Assembly (NCBI GenBank): GCA_017554325.1
Contig: JAFZIP010000014.1
Location: forward strand, 1 to 64,000
Reading direction: 5' to 3'
DNA length: 64,000 nt
From: Bacteroidales bacterium
GTDB taxonomy: Bacteria > Bacteroidota > Bacteroidia > Bacteroidales > WCHB1-69
The position numbers and the translations under genes are program-made. A model generated the notes under the pieces. That model was not told where the DNA came from. It was given only the letters and a program-made list of their open reading frames with translations, and made no database searches. Of this stretch, positions 22,458-32,328 are shown piece by piece (the stretch's first letter is position 1; every line of letters starts with the position of its first letter).

Positions 22458-22483
22458 CAAAAGTAATCGCCGCCGCAAATATA
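22458..22483 (-). promoter_or_regulatory. Two candidate -7 boxes for the 1385-residue T9SS gene
   Basis: On the minus strand TATATTTG (22476-22483) and TACTTTTG (22458-22465) both fit TAnnTTTG and lie in the 134-bp gap upstream of the gene. No -33 box is evident and I cannot tell which is used. Confidence 0.45.
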
Positions 22484-22529
22484 ATAAAAAAAACAAAATT
22501 GGAAAACTCCAACCCAACAAGGGGCACAA

Positions 22530-23546
22530 TTATATCTTTAAAAGGATTTCTACAAATTCCTTCACATCCTCTTCAATGGTATCCCAACTGGTCACCAAGC
22601 GGATTTCATTTTCCTTTTCATCCCAGATATAGAAGAAAACTTTCTCCAACAATTTGTCGATGAGTGGTTTCGGCAATTTGAGGAGCAGGATGTTGGCGTC
22701 TGTGTTCTGGGTGAAAGTATCAAAACCGGCGTCTATAATGCTTTGGCGCAAAAGCTGGGCCATGCGGTTGGCATTCTCGGCATTGCTTTTCCAAATCTCA
22801 TTTTCAAGATACGGAATGAGCTGGCAGCTGATGTAGCGCATCTTGGAACAGAGTTGAGTACTTTGCTTGCGGATATATTTCAGATTTTCAGACAATTCCG
22901 ATCGGAAGGCAATGACGCACTCGCATAGCATCAGGCCGTTTTTGGTGCAGCCGAAACTCAGAATATCCACGCCACAATCCACCGTCATCTCCTTGAAGGA
23001 CTTGCCAAGGGTGATGGCGGCATTGGCCAGACGCGCACCGTCCATGTGGAGGTACATACCGAACTGATGCACATAGTCGGCAATCGCCTTGACCTCTTCG
23101 CAAGTATAGACGGTGCCCAATTCGGTGCATTGGGAAATATAGACCACCTTGGGTTGCGAGTGATGTTCAAAGCCCCAGTTGATGAGGCGCGGCGCAATGA
23201 GCTCGGGCGTGAGCTTGCCGTCAAGCGTCTCAATCTCGCGCAACGCAGCGCCGGTCAGGAACTCCGGAGCACCGCACTCGTCCACCGCAATATGCGCTGT
23301 CTTGGCGCATAGGATAGAGTTGTACGCCTGCACACACGCGCGCAAGGCGACCACATTGGCCCCCGTGCCATTGAACACAAAGTAGGGTTCTGCAGAATCA
23401 CCGAAATGCTTCTTGATCAGCATCTTGGCTTTTTCCGTGTAGATGTCGTCACCGTAGGCGTGCTGGTGATCCTGGTTGGCCGCTTCTATGGCCTTCAAAA
23501 TGTCGGGATGAATGCCCGAATGGTTGTCGCTTCCGAAACTGTGCAT
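22530..23546 (-). CDS. PLP-dependent beta-eliminating lyase (threonine aldolase-like)
   Basis: 338 residues, fold-type I PLP enzyme of the low-specificity threonine aldolase group, which cleaves threonine to glycine and acetaldehyde. The N-terminal FGSDNHSGIHPDI, the cofactor-stacking region FNGTGANV, DGARLANA (Asp169, Arg172) and the Schiff-base lysine Lys202 in FGCTKNG are all seen; the usual form is FGGTKNG. I choose the ATG at 23546, since the family begins with this motif; an in-frame extension to 23588 would run into the EamA gene. It is the last gene of the aspS operon. Its last 61 coding bases are repeated at 18179-18239. Substrate specificity cannot be read from sequence. Confidence 0.9.
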   Translation of the reverse strand: MHSFGSDNHSGIHPDILKAIEAANQDHQHAYGDDIYTEKAKMLIKKHFGDSAEPYFVFNGTGANVVALRACVQAYNSILCAKTAHIAVDECGAPEFLTGAALREIETLDGKLTPELIAPRLINWGFEHHSQPKVVYISQCTELGTVYTCEEVKAIADYVHQFGMYLHMDGARLANAAITLGKSFKEMTVDCGVDILSFGCTKNGLMLCECVIAFRSELSENLKYIRKQSTQLCSKMRYISCQLIPYLENEIWKSNAENANRMAQLLRQSIIDAGFDTFTQNTDANILLLKLPKPLIDKLLEKVFFYIWDEKENEIRLVTSWDTIEEDVKEFVEILLKI

Positions 23547-23568
23547 GATAAAAAGGGTTAATGGGCTA

Positions 23569-24441
23569 TTAGGGCTTTCTCTTGACAATCACAACTACCG
23601 CTCCCAATATCAGAATTATGCCGAGGGCAAGGTTGAGCGTGAATGGTTCTCCGAATACAAATATGCCGATGAGCACGGCGGTGAGTGGCTCCAGCGCACC
23701 CAAAATGGCCGTGGCCGTGGAGCCCACGTATTTGGCAGCATAAACCAACAATACCAAGGCAAAGATGGCGGGCACAATGGCCAGCCAGCCCACATAGAAC
23801 CAGCTAGTGGCATTTTGCGGTAACGTAAGCGGCAAGCCAGCTATCAGCGAGTACACCACCATGCCCAAAGCGCAATAGAGGAGCACGTAGAAATTGATCT
23901 TGAACGAGGACATCTGCAGGTTGCCCCGATTGACCAATATTATATATAGGGCATACGACAGCGCCGAAGCCAGCACCAACACCACGCCGAGCGTGGACAA
24001 TGTACCCGCACTGTCGCTCCAGTAGAGCAACGCCACACCCGCGCCCGACAGCACAAGCGCCAACACCGTGCCCCACGTGATACGCTCGCGGAAAAACACC
24101 GCCATAATGACGGCCGTCATCACGGGATAGGTAAACAAAATGGTGGAAGCCACGCCGGCAGCCATGTAATGGAAACTCAAATACAGTGTGAGCGAAGAGA
24201 TGATGAATAAGAGACCAAGGCCCGTCAGTGTGCGAAACTCATGCCAAGTCACTTTCAGTGACTCCTTGCGAAAAAGCATGACAATGGCGATGATGACCCA
24301 AGCTAATCCGAAACGGAAGAACAGCACGCTGTTGGTCTGCATACCCTGCTCATACAGTTTCAGTGCGCCGAGAGGGTTGGTGCCGTAGCAAACCGCGGCG
24401 GCAATGCCCGCCAAAGTCCCGATGAGCTTACGGTTACGCAT
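23569..24441 (-). CDS. EamA/DMT-family inner-membrane exporter
   Basis: 290 residues with about ten hydrophobic segments arranged as two five-helix EamA repeats (residues about 10-135 and 150-285). Signature stretches: AAVCYGTNPLGALKLYEQG at the start and LGALEPLTAVLIGIFVFGE in the second repeat. Members export amino acids, nucleotides or other small metabolites; the substrate is unknown. The start overlaps the stop of the O-antigen ligase gene by 8 bp, and the lyase gene follows after 22 bp, so the three are one transcript. Confidence 0.9.
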   Translation of the reverse strand: MRNRKLIGTLAGIAAAVCYGTNPLGALKLYEQGMQTNSVLFFRFGLAWVIIAIVMLFRKESLKVTWHEFRTLTGLGLLFIISSLTLYLSFHYMAAGVASTILFTYPVMTAVIMAVFFRERITWGTVLALVLSGAGVALLYWSDSAGTLSTLGVVLVLASALSYALYIILVNRGNLQMSSFKINFYVLLYCALGMVVYSLIAGLPLTLPQNATSWFYVGWLAIVPAIFALVLLVYAAKYVGSTATAILGALEPLTAVLIGIFVFGEPFTLNLALGIILILGAVVVIVKRKP

Positions 24442-26047
24442 TACTGGTCTCCTCCTTCACCCCATGCCTCCCTTTCACCTCTTTCACCCCTTGTACCTCA
24501 TTTACCTCTTGCTCCTCATTCACCACATGCACCCCTTGTACCTCATTTACCTCTTGCTCCTCATTCACCACATGCACCCCTTGTACCTCCTTCATCCTCA
24601 GGTTTGCCAGCATAATCACGGCAAATGCGCCCCAGAAAGGCAGTGAGAGCTTGTCCGTGTCCAGAAAATTGTTGAGAAAGCCGTGAACGAAGTAGGTAAC
24701 CAAGGCTAATGTCATCATCAACGCAAAAAGTCTATCTGTCTTGTCTTGGCTGTGGTTGTAGGTTCGGATTCCGATGTAGAGACTGACAAAGACAAGTGCC
24801 AGAACGGTGAGCAACCCCGGGAATCCCGTTTCCGCGCACGGGCCGATATACTCGCTATGAGCGTTGCCTCCGTCGCCGAAGTCCGTCGTGATGATGGTCT
24901 TGAACTGGCTCTTCTGGAATGGTGCATAGACAAACTGGTAGGTGCCCGGTCCCCAGCCCGTCAGCGGACGCTCGCGGATCATCCCGAACGCGGAAGTCCA
25001 GCGGTTCAAACGCTCCACATTGGAAGCATCCGTGCTGATGTTGGATATCGATTGCAACTGTTCCGTCAAGTTGCCAGAAGCATCCTGACTGTTGCGGCTC
25101 ATCTTGTACAAAATATCACTGGCAGAGAAATAAAGGAACGTTCCTATAATCAGAGCACCTGCCACCAGCCACGACAGCTTGATACGCAACTTAAGGACTA
25201 TCAGTACGCCGATAGCCACCACCAAGCTGATCCAAGCCGCACGACTGAAGGAAAGATAGAACCCCATCAGCAGAATGGCTGTCAAAATGGCATAGAAGAT
25301 TTTCATCCCTTTGGAGTTGTCGGGAAGGAAAAAGCAACTGGCCGTAATGGGCAGGAAGAACGCCAGCACCGCGCCGTAAGCCGTATGGTCGTTGTAAAAC
25401 GGACTCATGATAAAATGGCCGTGAAAATCATCAAAGCCAGTAAGGGAGTGCTTGTAGGTAGTGACAAGCACCACAACGGCCAACGCCACTGCATAGCAAT
25501 TGTAATAGCGCACCACCTTTTTTCTGTCGTCTTTGACAAATTGTATCAACATCCAATAACAAGCGGTGGTGAACCAAATCTTGGACAGCCAGAATTTGAT
25601 GGAAACCACGGGCAGCTCGCTGGTGATGCAAGTGAGCAACATCCAGCCCAAATAGACAAAGATGGCAATGGAGATCGGATGCGACACGATTTTCGGATCC
25701 AACCGCAAATCATAGATGATGCGGCATAGAAACAGGAAGGTGAGCGAGATCATGATGACCTCCGACGGCAACGACAATCCCAAATGGATGTCTTGACTCG
25801 ACAGAATAACGGAGAACGGGGTGCAGAAAGCCATGAGATACATGAGCAAATCGACCCGAAACATCAAAAAGTATATCAGAAAAGCCGCGCCAGTCAGCAC
25901 AGGAACAATGGGCTTTTCCTGCACGATGGCGTATGCGTTGATCAGAACTATCAGAATGCAGGAGCCGATCGACAGCCACTGCTTCAGCGAAAGCCTATTC
26001 AACAGATTCTTCAGCTTTTCCGGAAGGCTTTTCTTCAATTTTATCAA
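24434..26047 (-). CDS. O-antigen ligase/Wzy-type membrane protein
   Basis: 537 residues, about 11-12 membrane helices, with a Wzy_C (PF04932)-type core: YLSFSRAAWISLVVAIGVL and the large periplasmic loop with RWTSAFGMIRERPLTGWGPG. Such proteins join O-antigen to lipid A-core or polymerise surface glycans. The first codon of the frame is TTG at 26047 (no ATG is available before the first helix), overlapping the chain-length gene by 53 bp; the exact start is uncertain. The C-terminal tail after the last helix is made of a 15-residue repeat (EVQGVHVVNEEQEVN) encoded by a 45-bp tandem repeat, unlike the rest of the family. Gene order with the chain-length protein supports a glycan role. Confidence 0.88.
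   Translation of the reverse strand: MIKLKKSLPEKLKNLLNRLSLKQWLSIGSCILIVLINAYAIVQEKPIVPVLTGAAFLIYFLMFRVDLLMYLMAFCTPFSVILSSQDIHLGLSLPSEVIMISLTFLFLCRIIYDLRLDPKIVSHPISIAIFVYLGWMLLTCITSELPVVSIKFWLSKIWFTTACYWMLIQFVKDDRKKVVRYYNCYAVALAVVVLVTTYKHSLTGFDDFHGHFIMSPFYNDHTAYGAVLAFFLPITASCFFLPDNSKGMKIFYAILTAILLMGFYLSFSRAAWISLVVAIGVLIVLKLRIKLSWLVAGALIIGTFLYFSASDILYKMSRNSQDASGNLTEQLQSISNISTDASNVERLNRWTSAFGMIRERPLTGWGPGTYQFVYAPFQKSQFKTIITTDFGDGGNAHSEYIGPCAETGFPGLLTVLALVFVSLYIGIRTYNHSQDKTDRLFALMMTLALVTYFVHGFLNNFLDTDKLSLPFWGAFAVIMLANLRMKEVQGVHVVNEEQEVNEVQGVHVVNEEQEVNEVQGVKEVKGRHGVKEETSNA
24485..24589. repeat. 45-bp tandem repeat inside the O-antigen ligase gene
   Basis: Two perfect 45-bp units (24485-24529, 24530-24574) and the first 15 bases of a third (24575-24589). 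The unit is a multiple of three, so copy-number change would lengthen or shorten the cytosolic tail without a frameshift. It codes a charged 15-residue unit on the minus strand. Confidence 0.95.
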
Positions 26048-27020
26048 TCATTAAGAGAACAATGACAGAAAGAATCATAACCGACAGAGTCGAAATCAGC
26101 ACGACGAGCGATCTCTTCGGATAGCATTTCTTGTCGGCCACAATCGGACGTTCCACCACGAACTTGACTGGCATGGAACCTTTCATGTCGAGGCGTGCAT
26201 CCAACATCTTCTGTTTACAGAGGGCCTGATATTTCAGGAACGTGTATTGCATGTTTTGCAGAGCGTCGAGGCGCGGTCCCCAAAGGCTCAGTTTTTCCTG
26301 CTCCTTGGCCAGTCTGTTGATGGCGGCAGTGTTGCCTTGTGCCACGGCAATGGCATACTGCTGCATCACACGCTCGGACTGAGCCTCCACATCAAAGACC
26401 CCGTTCTGCATGCAGACCTGTATGGAGTCGTCAATGCGGCGCACCTCGCGGTCGATGGAGTCCATCTGCTCGCAAAGTGCGTGGTAGGCTGCCACGGCGC
26501 GCTCGCGCTCCGTGCGGTTCTTGATGGTATCCAACAACCGAAGAATGTCGTTCGTCATTTGACAAGCAATCACCGGATCATGGTCCTTCACGGCAATGGA
26601 AATGGCTCCGAAATTGGTACGCTTGACCTCAATCTCATTCTTCATGATCTTCAGTATCTTCGTGTACCAGCCTTTGGAATTGGTATCAATGTCGTAATGT
26701 TCCGTCAAATTGTAGCGTTTGATCAGGGAATCCTTAATCTCGCGCGCATCCAGCAACTGCATCATCTGCTCGGTTTCTTCCTCCGAAGCATACGCCTTGA
26801 TATCCAAACGCTCATTGTAGTTCTCCTCATTTAACAGGATTTTGGCCATGGAATTAGTACGCGGGGCGTAGATCACCGCCGTGGACTTGTATTTAGGCTT
26901 GATGAAGAAGGAACAAACGGCAGATACCACAATCGTGACAGCGCAGATGATAAGCAACCATTTGCGTTTCGCCCAAAGGAACTTCATCAGGCTAAAGGAG
27001 TTGTATTGATTATTTTCCAT
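25995..27020 (-). CDS. Polysaccharide chain-length determinant (Wzz-like)
   Basis: 341 residues with the Wzz/co-polymerase layout: a short cytosolic N-terminus, first membrane helix about residues 20-40 ([19 protein letters not shown]), a large periplasmic helical domain with coiled-coil potential ([10 protein letters not shown]..., about 180-280), a proline-containing approach ([15 protein letters not shown]), and a second helix about 302-322. No C-terminal tyrosine kinase domain. It likely controls the length of a surface glycan made with the adjacent ligase/polymerase. Its start overlaps the end of aspS by 11 bp, so it is read from the aspS transcript. Confidence 0.87.
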   Translation of the reverse strand: MENNQYNSFSLMKFLWAKRKWLLIICAVTIVVSAVCSFFIKPKYKSTAVIYAPRTNSMAKILLNEENYNERLDIKAYASEEETEQMMQLLDAREIKDSLIKRYNLTEHYDIDTNSKGWYTKILKIMKNEIEVKRTNFGAISIAVKDHDPVIACQMTNDILRLLDTIKNRTERERAVAAYHALCEQMDSIDREVRRIDDSIQVCMQNGVFDVEAQSERVMQQYAIAVAQGNTAAINRLAKEQEKLSLWGPRLDALQNMQYTFLKYQALCKQKMLDARLDMKGSMPVKFVVERPIVADKKCYPKRSLVVLISTLSVMILSVIVLLMIDKIEEKPSGKAEESVE

Positions 27021-28770
27021 TAACAGGATTTTTAAGTTGAATATTCAATTCGTCTAATTGTGCTTCGCTTACCGGAGTGGGAGCCGGCAACATCGTGTCG
27101 CGACCGGCGTTGTTCTTCGGGAATGCGATGAAGTCGCGGATCGTGTCGCAGTCGGACAACACCGCGCACATGCGGTCGAAACCGAAAGCGATGCCACCAT
27201 GAGGCGGAGCGCCATATTTGAACGCGTCGATGAGAAAGCCGAACTGGCTCTGTGCCTGCTCGTCGCTGAAATTCAAAGCCTTGAACATGCGCTTTTGCAA
27301 TTCCGGATTGTGGATACGAATGGAGCCGCCGCCAATCTCGGAACCGTTAATCACCAAGTCATAGGCGTTGGCGTTCACTGCACCCGGATCGCTTTCCAAC
27401 ATGCTCTCGTGCTCGGGTTTCGGAGCCGTGAACGGATGGTGCATGGCATAGAAACGTTGCGTCTCTTCGTCCCACTCCAACAGCGGAAAATCAACTACCC
27501 ACAGCACTTTGTATTCACCAGCCTTGCGCAGGCCCAAACGGTTACCCATCTCCAGACGGAGCACACCGAGTTGCGTGCGGGTCTTCATCGCCTTGCCGGA
27601 CATGATGAGAATCAAATCACCAGGTTTGGCCTCACAACGCTCGGCCACTGCCTTCAGGTCGTTCTGATCATAGAATTTGTCCACTGAAGACTTGAACGTG
27701 CCATCGGCGTTGCAGAGGATATAGACGAGACCACCGGCACCCACCTGCGGGCTCTTCACAAATTCAACCAGTCCGTCCAACTGCTTGCGGGAGTAGTTGC
27801 CGCAGCCATCCACCTTGATACCGGCCACTAATTCAGCCTCGTTGAACACCTTGAAATCCTTGTGTTGCAACAAGTCGTTCAGTTCCACAAAACGCATTCC
27901 GAAGCGGGCGTCCGGTTTGTCGGAGCCGTAATACTTCATGGCATCGGCCCAAGTGATGCGTTCCACGGTATCTAATTCTATATTCTTGAAAGTCTTGAAA
28001 ATATGTTTCACCAAACCTTCGAAAATGTTGAGAATGTCTTCTTGTTCAATGAAGGACATCTCACAGTCGATCTGCGTGAATTCCGGCTGGCGGTCGGCAC
28101 GGAGGTCTTCATCGCGGAAACATCGCACAATCTGGAAGTAGCGGTCCATGCCGGCAATCATCAGCAGCTGTTTCAGTGTCTGCGGCGATTGCGGCAGGGC
28201 ATAAAACTCGCCTTGGTTCATACGCGAAGGCACCAAGAAATCGCGTGCGCCCTCCGGCGTGCTGTTCACGAGGAACGGCGTTTCAATCTCCAAGAATCCG
28301 TGCTCGCTCAAATATTTGCGGATTTCCAGACCCAGCTTGTGGCGGAAAATCAGGTTGTTCTTCACGGGGTTGCGACGGATGTCCAGATAACGGTACTTCA
28401 TTCGCAACTCGTCGCCACCGTCGGAGACATCCTCAATGGTGAACGGCGGCACAGCGGATTCGTTGAGCACAGTGACTTCGGTCACGTCAATTTCAATCTC
28501 GCCTGTCGGAATGTTGAGGTTCTTGCTGTAACGCTCGATCACGGTGCCGGTGACCTGAATCACCCACTCGCGACCCATCTTCTCCACCTTTTCGCAGAGT
28601 TCGGGGCGTTGTTCGTGGTTAAATGCTAACTGCGTGATGCCGTAACGGTCGCGCAAATCAATGAAAATCATGCCGCCCAAATGGCGCACTTTCTGAATCC
28701 ATCCGCACAGTGTAACTGTTTGGGAAACGTTGGCGATAGTGAGTTCGCCGCAATTATGTGTTCTTAACAT
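27010..28770 (-). CDS. aspS: Aspartyl-tRNA synthetase
   Basis: 586 residues, the usual bacterial length. It charges tRNA-Asp. N-terminal OB-fold anticodon domain ([15 protein letters not shown]), then class II catalytic core: motif 1 region [19 protein letters not shown], motif 2 [18 protein letters not shown], the bacterial GAD insertion, and motif 3 [10 protein letters not shown]. It is the first gene of an operon that continues, without gaps, into surface-glycan genes, so envelope genes here are transcribed from a housekeeping promoter. The start is ATG at 28770; a -7 box lies 24 bp upstream. Confidence 0.97.
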   Translation of the reverse strand: MLRTHNCGELTIANVSQTVTLCGWIQKVRHLGGMIFIDLRDRYGITQLAFNHEQRPELCEKVEKMGREWVIQVTGTVIERYSKNLNIPTGEIEIDVTEVTVLNESAVPPFTIEDVSDGGDELRMKYRYLDIRRNPVKNNLIFRHKLGLEIRKYLSEHGFLEIETPFLVNSTPEGARDFLVPSRMNQGEFYALPQSPQTLKQLLMIAGMDRYFQIVRCFRDEDLRADRQPEFTQIDCEMSFIEQEDILNIFEGLVKHIFKTFKNIELDTVERITWADAMKYYGSDKPDARFGMRFVELNDLLQHKDFKVFNEAELVAGIKVDGCGNYSRKQLDGLVEFVKSPQVGAGGLVYILCNADGTFKSSVDKFYDQNDLKAVAERCEAKPGDLILIMSGKAMKTRTQLGVLRLEMGNRLGLRKAGEYKVLWVVDFPLLEWDEETQRFYAMHHPFTAPKPEHESMLESDPGAVNANAYDLVINGSEIGGGSIRIHNPELQKRMFKALNFSDEQAQSQFGFLIDAFKYGAPPHGGIAFGFDRMCAVLSDCDTIRDFIAFPKNNAGRDTMLPAPTPVSEAQLDELNIQLKNPVNGK

Positions 28771-28793
28771 TATACTTATGTTTTAATGAGGCG

Positions 28794-28801
28794 CAAAAAT
28801 A
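28794..28801 (-). promoter_or_regulatory. -7 promoter box for the aspS operon
   Basis: TATTTTTG followed by C on the minus strand. A near-identical block (GCAAAAATAATAAAAAT on the plus strand) occurs again about 156 bp upstream with its own TATTTTTG (28950-28957), so there may be two start points. The 292-bp gap to 29062 otherwise holds only the divergent helicase promoter. Confidence 0.6.
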
Positions 28802-29035
28802 ATAAAAATAGCAATATGCTGACCACAAGACACAGGTAACCGATTCGAAAATAAAATGAGTAATTGCCAAAATAATATCAGGTGGGAAATGTGTTGTCAT
28901 GGATGAAAATAGGTGGGACAGTACGGTTACCTGTTCACGAAACACGCGGCAAAAATAATAAAAATTTAAACATATCCGGTTTTTAAATAAAGAATTTTTA
29001 AAATTTTATTAACAATATAAAGCCCGAAAAAATAG

Positions 29036-29043
29036 TACCTTTG
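29036..29043 (+). promoter_or_regulatory. -7 promoter box for the UvrD-type helicase
   Basis: TACCTTTG followed by C, 19 bp upstream of the start codon, matching TAnnTTTG. No clear -33 box in the AT-rich stretch before it. Confidence 0.6.
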
Positions 29044-29062
29044 CGGCCGCAAAAGAAACAAG

Positions 29063-31426
29063 ATGACCCCCGAAGAAAAGATATTATCAGAATTGAATGA
29101 TCAGCAGCAACTAGCTGTGAAACAGGTGGATGGACCAGTGATGGTGATTGCAGGCGCCGGCTCGGGCAAGACCCGCGTGCTGACCTACCGCATCGCCTAC
29201 ATGCTAGCACACCACGTGAACCCGTACCGCATCCTGGCCCTGACCTTTACCAACAAGGCTGCCGCCGAAATGCGCGCCCGTATCGTGAACCTCGTGGGTG
29301 GCGACGTGGCCAAGGCCGTCACCATGGGCACCTTCCACTCCGTATTCTACCGCATACTCCGCGCCGAAGCCGAAAAATTAGGCTACACCCATAATGTGAC
29401 GGTTTATGACACCGACGACTCCAAATCCTTGATCAAGAACATCGTCAAGGACATGAACATGGACCCGAAAATCTACGCGCCCAACTACGTGCTCAACCGC
29501 ATCTCCATGGCCAAGTCCAACCTGCTGTCGGCGCAAGAGTACGCCGACAACGCGGAAATCCAGGCCGCCGACCGCACCGCGGGCAAACCCAGAATTGCTG
29601 AAATCTTCGCCGCCTACAACATCCGCCTGAAAAACGCGGACGCCATGGATTTCGACGACCTCCTGTATTACATGAACGTCCTTCTGCGCGACTTTCCGGA
29701 CATGCTGTACAAATACCAGAACCGCTACAATTACATTCTGGTGGATGAGTACCAGGACACCAACTTCGCCCAGTACCTCATCGTGAAAAAACTGGCGGCC
29801 ATCAACCAGAACATCTGCGTGGTGGGCGACGACGCGCAGAGCATCTACGCCTTCCGCGGGGCCAATATCCAGAACATTCTCAACTTCCGCCGCGACTACC
29901 CCAACGCCAAGATATTCAAGCTGGAACAGAACTACCGTTCCACCCAGAACATCGTGAATGCCGCTAACGCCATCATCAAGTACAACAAGGACCAGATGCC
30001 GAAAGAGGTGTGGACCGACAACGAGTCAGGTGAGAAAATCAACCTGATACGCTCCGCCAGCGACAACGACGAAGCACACGCTGTGGCCAGCGCCATCTTC
30101 GAGACCAAGATGAACCACCATGCCTCCAACCGTCAGTTCGCCATCCTCTACCGGACCAACATCCAGTCCAGAACACTGGAAGAGGCTATGGTGAAACGGC
30201 ACATCCCCTACAAAATCTACGGCGGGCTTTCGTTCTACAAGCGCAAAGAAATCAAGGATGTGTTAGCCTATTTCCGGCTGACCATCAATCACTTTGATGA
30301 AGAATCTCTGCGCCGTGTCATCAACTATCCCATGCGCGGCATCGGCGACACCACCGTGTCACGCATCGCCGCTGCCGCCAACGAAAACGGCGTCCATTTT
30401 TGGGATGTGGTCAGTGAACCCCAACTGTTCAACTTGGGAGTCAACGGCCCCACGATGAACCGGTTGGTGGAGTTTGCCGACATGATCAAAGGCTTTACCG
30501 CGCAATTGCAGAACACCAACGCTTACGAATTAGGCAAACAGATTGTCATCAAAACTGGCATTGCCAAAATTTTGAAAGAAAACACCGATGAGAAAGAGCG
30601 TGTGGATCATGTGGAGGAACTTCTGGATGCCATGAAAGGTTTCACCGAAAAAGAGCCCGAAAGCAATTTCGATGAGGCCACTGGCGAAATCATAGAGAAT
30701 TATTTCCCCTCATTGGATCACTTCATGGAGTCCATCGCGCTGCTCAGCGACGAAGAGGAGAACAATGCCGGGGAAGAAGAGGACGTGGTGAAGCTGATGA
30801 CCATCCACTCGGCCAAGGGCCTGGAATTCGACTATGTGTTCATCACAGGATTGGAGGAAAATCTATTCCCATCATCCTTATGCGTGAACTCGCGTCAGGA
30901 GATGGAAGAGGAGCGCCGTTTGTTCTACGTCGCACTCACGCGGGCACGCAAGCAGGTAACGCTCACGTGCGCACAGACGCGCTACCGCTTCGGTTCGCTG
31001 CAGTTCTGCGAGGACAGCCGTTTTCTGGAAGAAATTCCTGCCAAATTCCTGAACGTGACCCATAAAGCGTCGGAAGGTCAGGGATCATTTTCAAGCCGGA
31101 GTGAGGCTCCCTGGTCCTCAAGGTCGGGTTTCGGCTTCCGCCGGCAATCGGAGGGTGCGCCTCGCACCACATCGTCTTACCGCACCACCTCTGCACCGAA
31201 GCCACAGGTGAAAACCCAATCGGAGGTGCGCCTTGAGCAGGTAGGCACTCCCGCCGCCTTCAACCAGATTCTACCCGGCGTGCGCGTATATCATGGCAAG
31301 TTCGGCTTCGGGAAGGTAATCTCAGTGGAAGGAGCAGGCCCCGACGCCAAGGCACAGGTCGCCTTTGACACCGTCGGCACCAAAACCCTGCTCCTGAAAT
31401 TCGCAAAATTGGTCATACCTAATTAA
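29063..31426 (+). CDS. UvrD/PcrA-type superfamily 1 DNA helicase
   Basis: 787 residues. 3'-5' DNA helicase acting in repair and replication fork maintenance. Motifs in order: Q-motif LNDQQQLAV (residues 11-19), Walker A GAGSGKTR (31-38), Walker B DEYQDTN, motif III VGDDAQSIYAFRGA, motif IV LEQNYRST, and the motif V/VI block MTIHSAKGLEFDYV ... YVALTRARK. The C-terminal ~120 residues form a Ser/Arg-rich linker and a Tudor-like end (LPGVRVYHGKFGFGKVISVEG), as in PcrA. Nothing is missing. The GSCFA gene starts 8 bp after it. Confidence 0.95.
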   Translation: MTPEEKILSELNDQQQLAVKQVDGPVMVIAGAGSGKTRVLTYRIAYMLAHHVNPYRILALTFTNKAAAEMRARIVNLVGGDVAKAVTMGTFHSVFYRILRAEAEKLGYTHNVTVYDTDDSKSLIKNIVKDMNMDPKIYAPNYVLNRISMAKSNLLSAQEYADNAEIQAADRTAGKPRIAEIFAAYNIRLKNADAMDFDDLLYYMNVLLRDFPDMLYKYQNRYNYILVDEYQDTNFAQYLIVKKLAAINQNICVVGDDAQSIYAFRGANIQNILNFRRDYPNAKIFKLEQNYRSTQNIVNAANAIIKYNKDQMPKEVWTDNESGEKINLIRSASDNDEAHAVASAIFETKMNHHASNRQFAILYRTNIQSRTLEEAMVKRHIPYKIYGGLSFYKRKEIKDVLAYFRLTINHFDEESLRRVINYPMRGIGDTTVSRIAAAANENGVHFWDVVSEPQLFNLGVNGPTMNRLVEFADMIKGFTAQLQNTNAYELGKQIVIKTGIAKILKENTDEKERVDHVEELLDAMKGFTEKEPESNFDEATGEIIENYFPSLDHFMESIALLSDEEENNAGEEEDVVKLMTIHSAKGLEFDYVFITGLEENLFPSSLCVNSRQEMEEERRLFYVALTRARKQVTLTCAQTRYRFGSLQFCEDSRFLEEIPAKFLNVTHKASEGQGSFSSRSEAPWSSRSGFGFRRQSEGAPRTTSSYRTTSAPKPQVKTQSEVRLEQVGTPAAFNQILPGVRVYHGKFGFGKVISVEGAGPDAKAQVAFDTVGTKTLLLKFAKLVIPN

Positions 31427-31434
31427 TTTCGCTT

Positions 31435-32301
31435 ATGTTATTCAGAACCAATATCCCAGCTCCCCAATTCCCGTTCAAGATAGGATTCGAAGACCGCATC
31501 ATGCTGCTCGGTTCCTGCTTCTCAGACAATATCGGCAGCTATTTCGACCGGCACCGCTTCCAGGTGTGCTCCAACCCCTTCGGCGTGCTGTTCAACCCCG
31601 TGTCTATCGACCACTCACTCCGCATCCTGATGGATCCGGAGACTTTCGACAAGGACCGCTATTTCTATCGCAACCGAGACTTGTGGGTAAGCTTCGCCCA
31701 TCACGGACGTTTTTCACGCGAGAACTTTGAGGTCTTCGAGAAAAACATCGACGACCAATTGGCTTACGCCTCCGATTTTCTGACTCGCACCGATTACCTG
31801 TTCGTGACTTTCGGCACCGCGTTCTGCTACAAGTTCATTCCCCGCGACCTGATTGTCTCCAACTGCCACAAGATTCCCAACTTCAAATTCGACCGTATCC
31901 GCTTGGATGTCAAGAAGATCGTGTCGTTATGGAACACCACTTTGCAGAAACTGAAAGAGGTGCGTCCTGACATGAAAATCATCTTCACGGTGAGCCCAGT
32001 GCGGCACGCCGGCGAGGGCATGCACGAAAACACCCTCAGCAAGTCCGTGCTCCTGCTGGCTGTGGAAAAACTGGTGGACAACGAGACCACCTTCTACTTT
32101 CCTGCCTACGAATATCTCATTGACGACCTTCGCGATTATCGCTTCTATGCCAAAGACTTATGCCATCCTAACGACCTGGCGGTGGACTATCTGGAAGAAA
32201 AAGTTTCCGAGTCATTTTTCACGGTGGAAACCCAGGAAAAGGTGCGCCTGATTCGGCAGGAGAACAAATTCCTCAACCACCAGCGTTTCAGACGCGACTA
32301 A
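31435..32301 (+). CDS. GSCFA domain protein
   Basis: 288 residues; the family is named for the motif seen here as GSCFSDN (residues 27-33). The fold is SGNH/GDSL-like: the Ser of GSCFS would be the nucleophile, and HPNDLAVDYL near residue 242 provides the Asp/His-type block. Family members are thought to be hydrolases or esterases, mostly in Bacteroidota and Proteobacteria, with no firm substrate. No signal peptide. It follows the helicase gene by 8 bp and precedes queA, which has its own strong promoter. Confidence 0.9.
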   Translation: MLFRTNIPAPQFPFKIGFEDRIMLLGSCFSDNIGSYFDRHRFQVCSNPFGVLFNPVSIDHSLRILMDPETFDKDRYFYRNRDLWVSFAHHGRFSRENFEVFEKNIDDQLAYASDFLTRTDYLFVTFGTAFCYKFIPRDLIVSNCHKIPNFKFDRIRLDVKKIVSLWNTTLQKLKEVRPDMKIIFTVSPVRHAGEGMHENTLSKSVLLLAVEKLVDNETTFYFPAYEYLIDDLRDYRFYAKDLCHPNDLAVDYLEEKVSESFFTVETQEKVRLIRQENKFLNHQRFRRD

Positions 32302-32328
32302 TTCGGTGATTTTTTGTTCGTTCGCCTC

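Noticed and set aside
24485..24589. CRISPR-like array
   Set aside because: The units are contiguous with no spacers and lie in frame inside a membrane-protein gene.
28754..28945. 63-codon frame upstream of aspS
   Set aside because: It starts with GTG within the promoter region, overlaps the aspS start, and shows no coding features.
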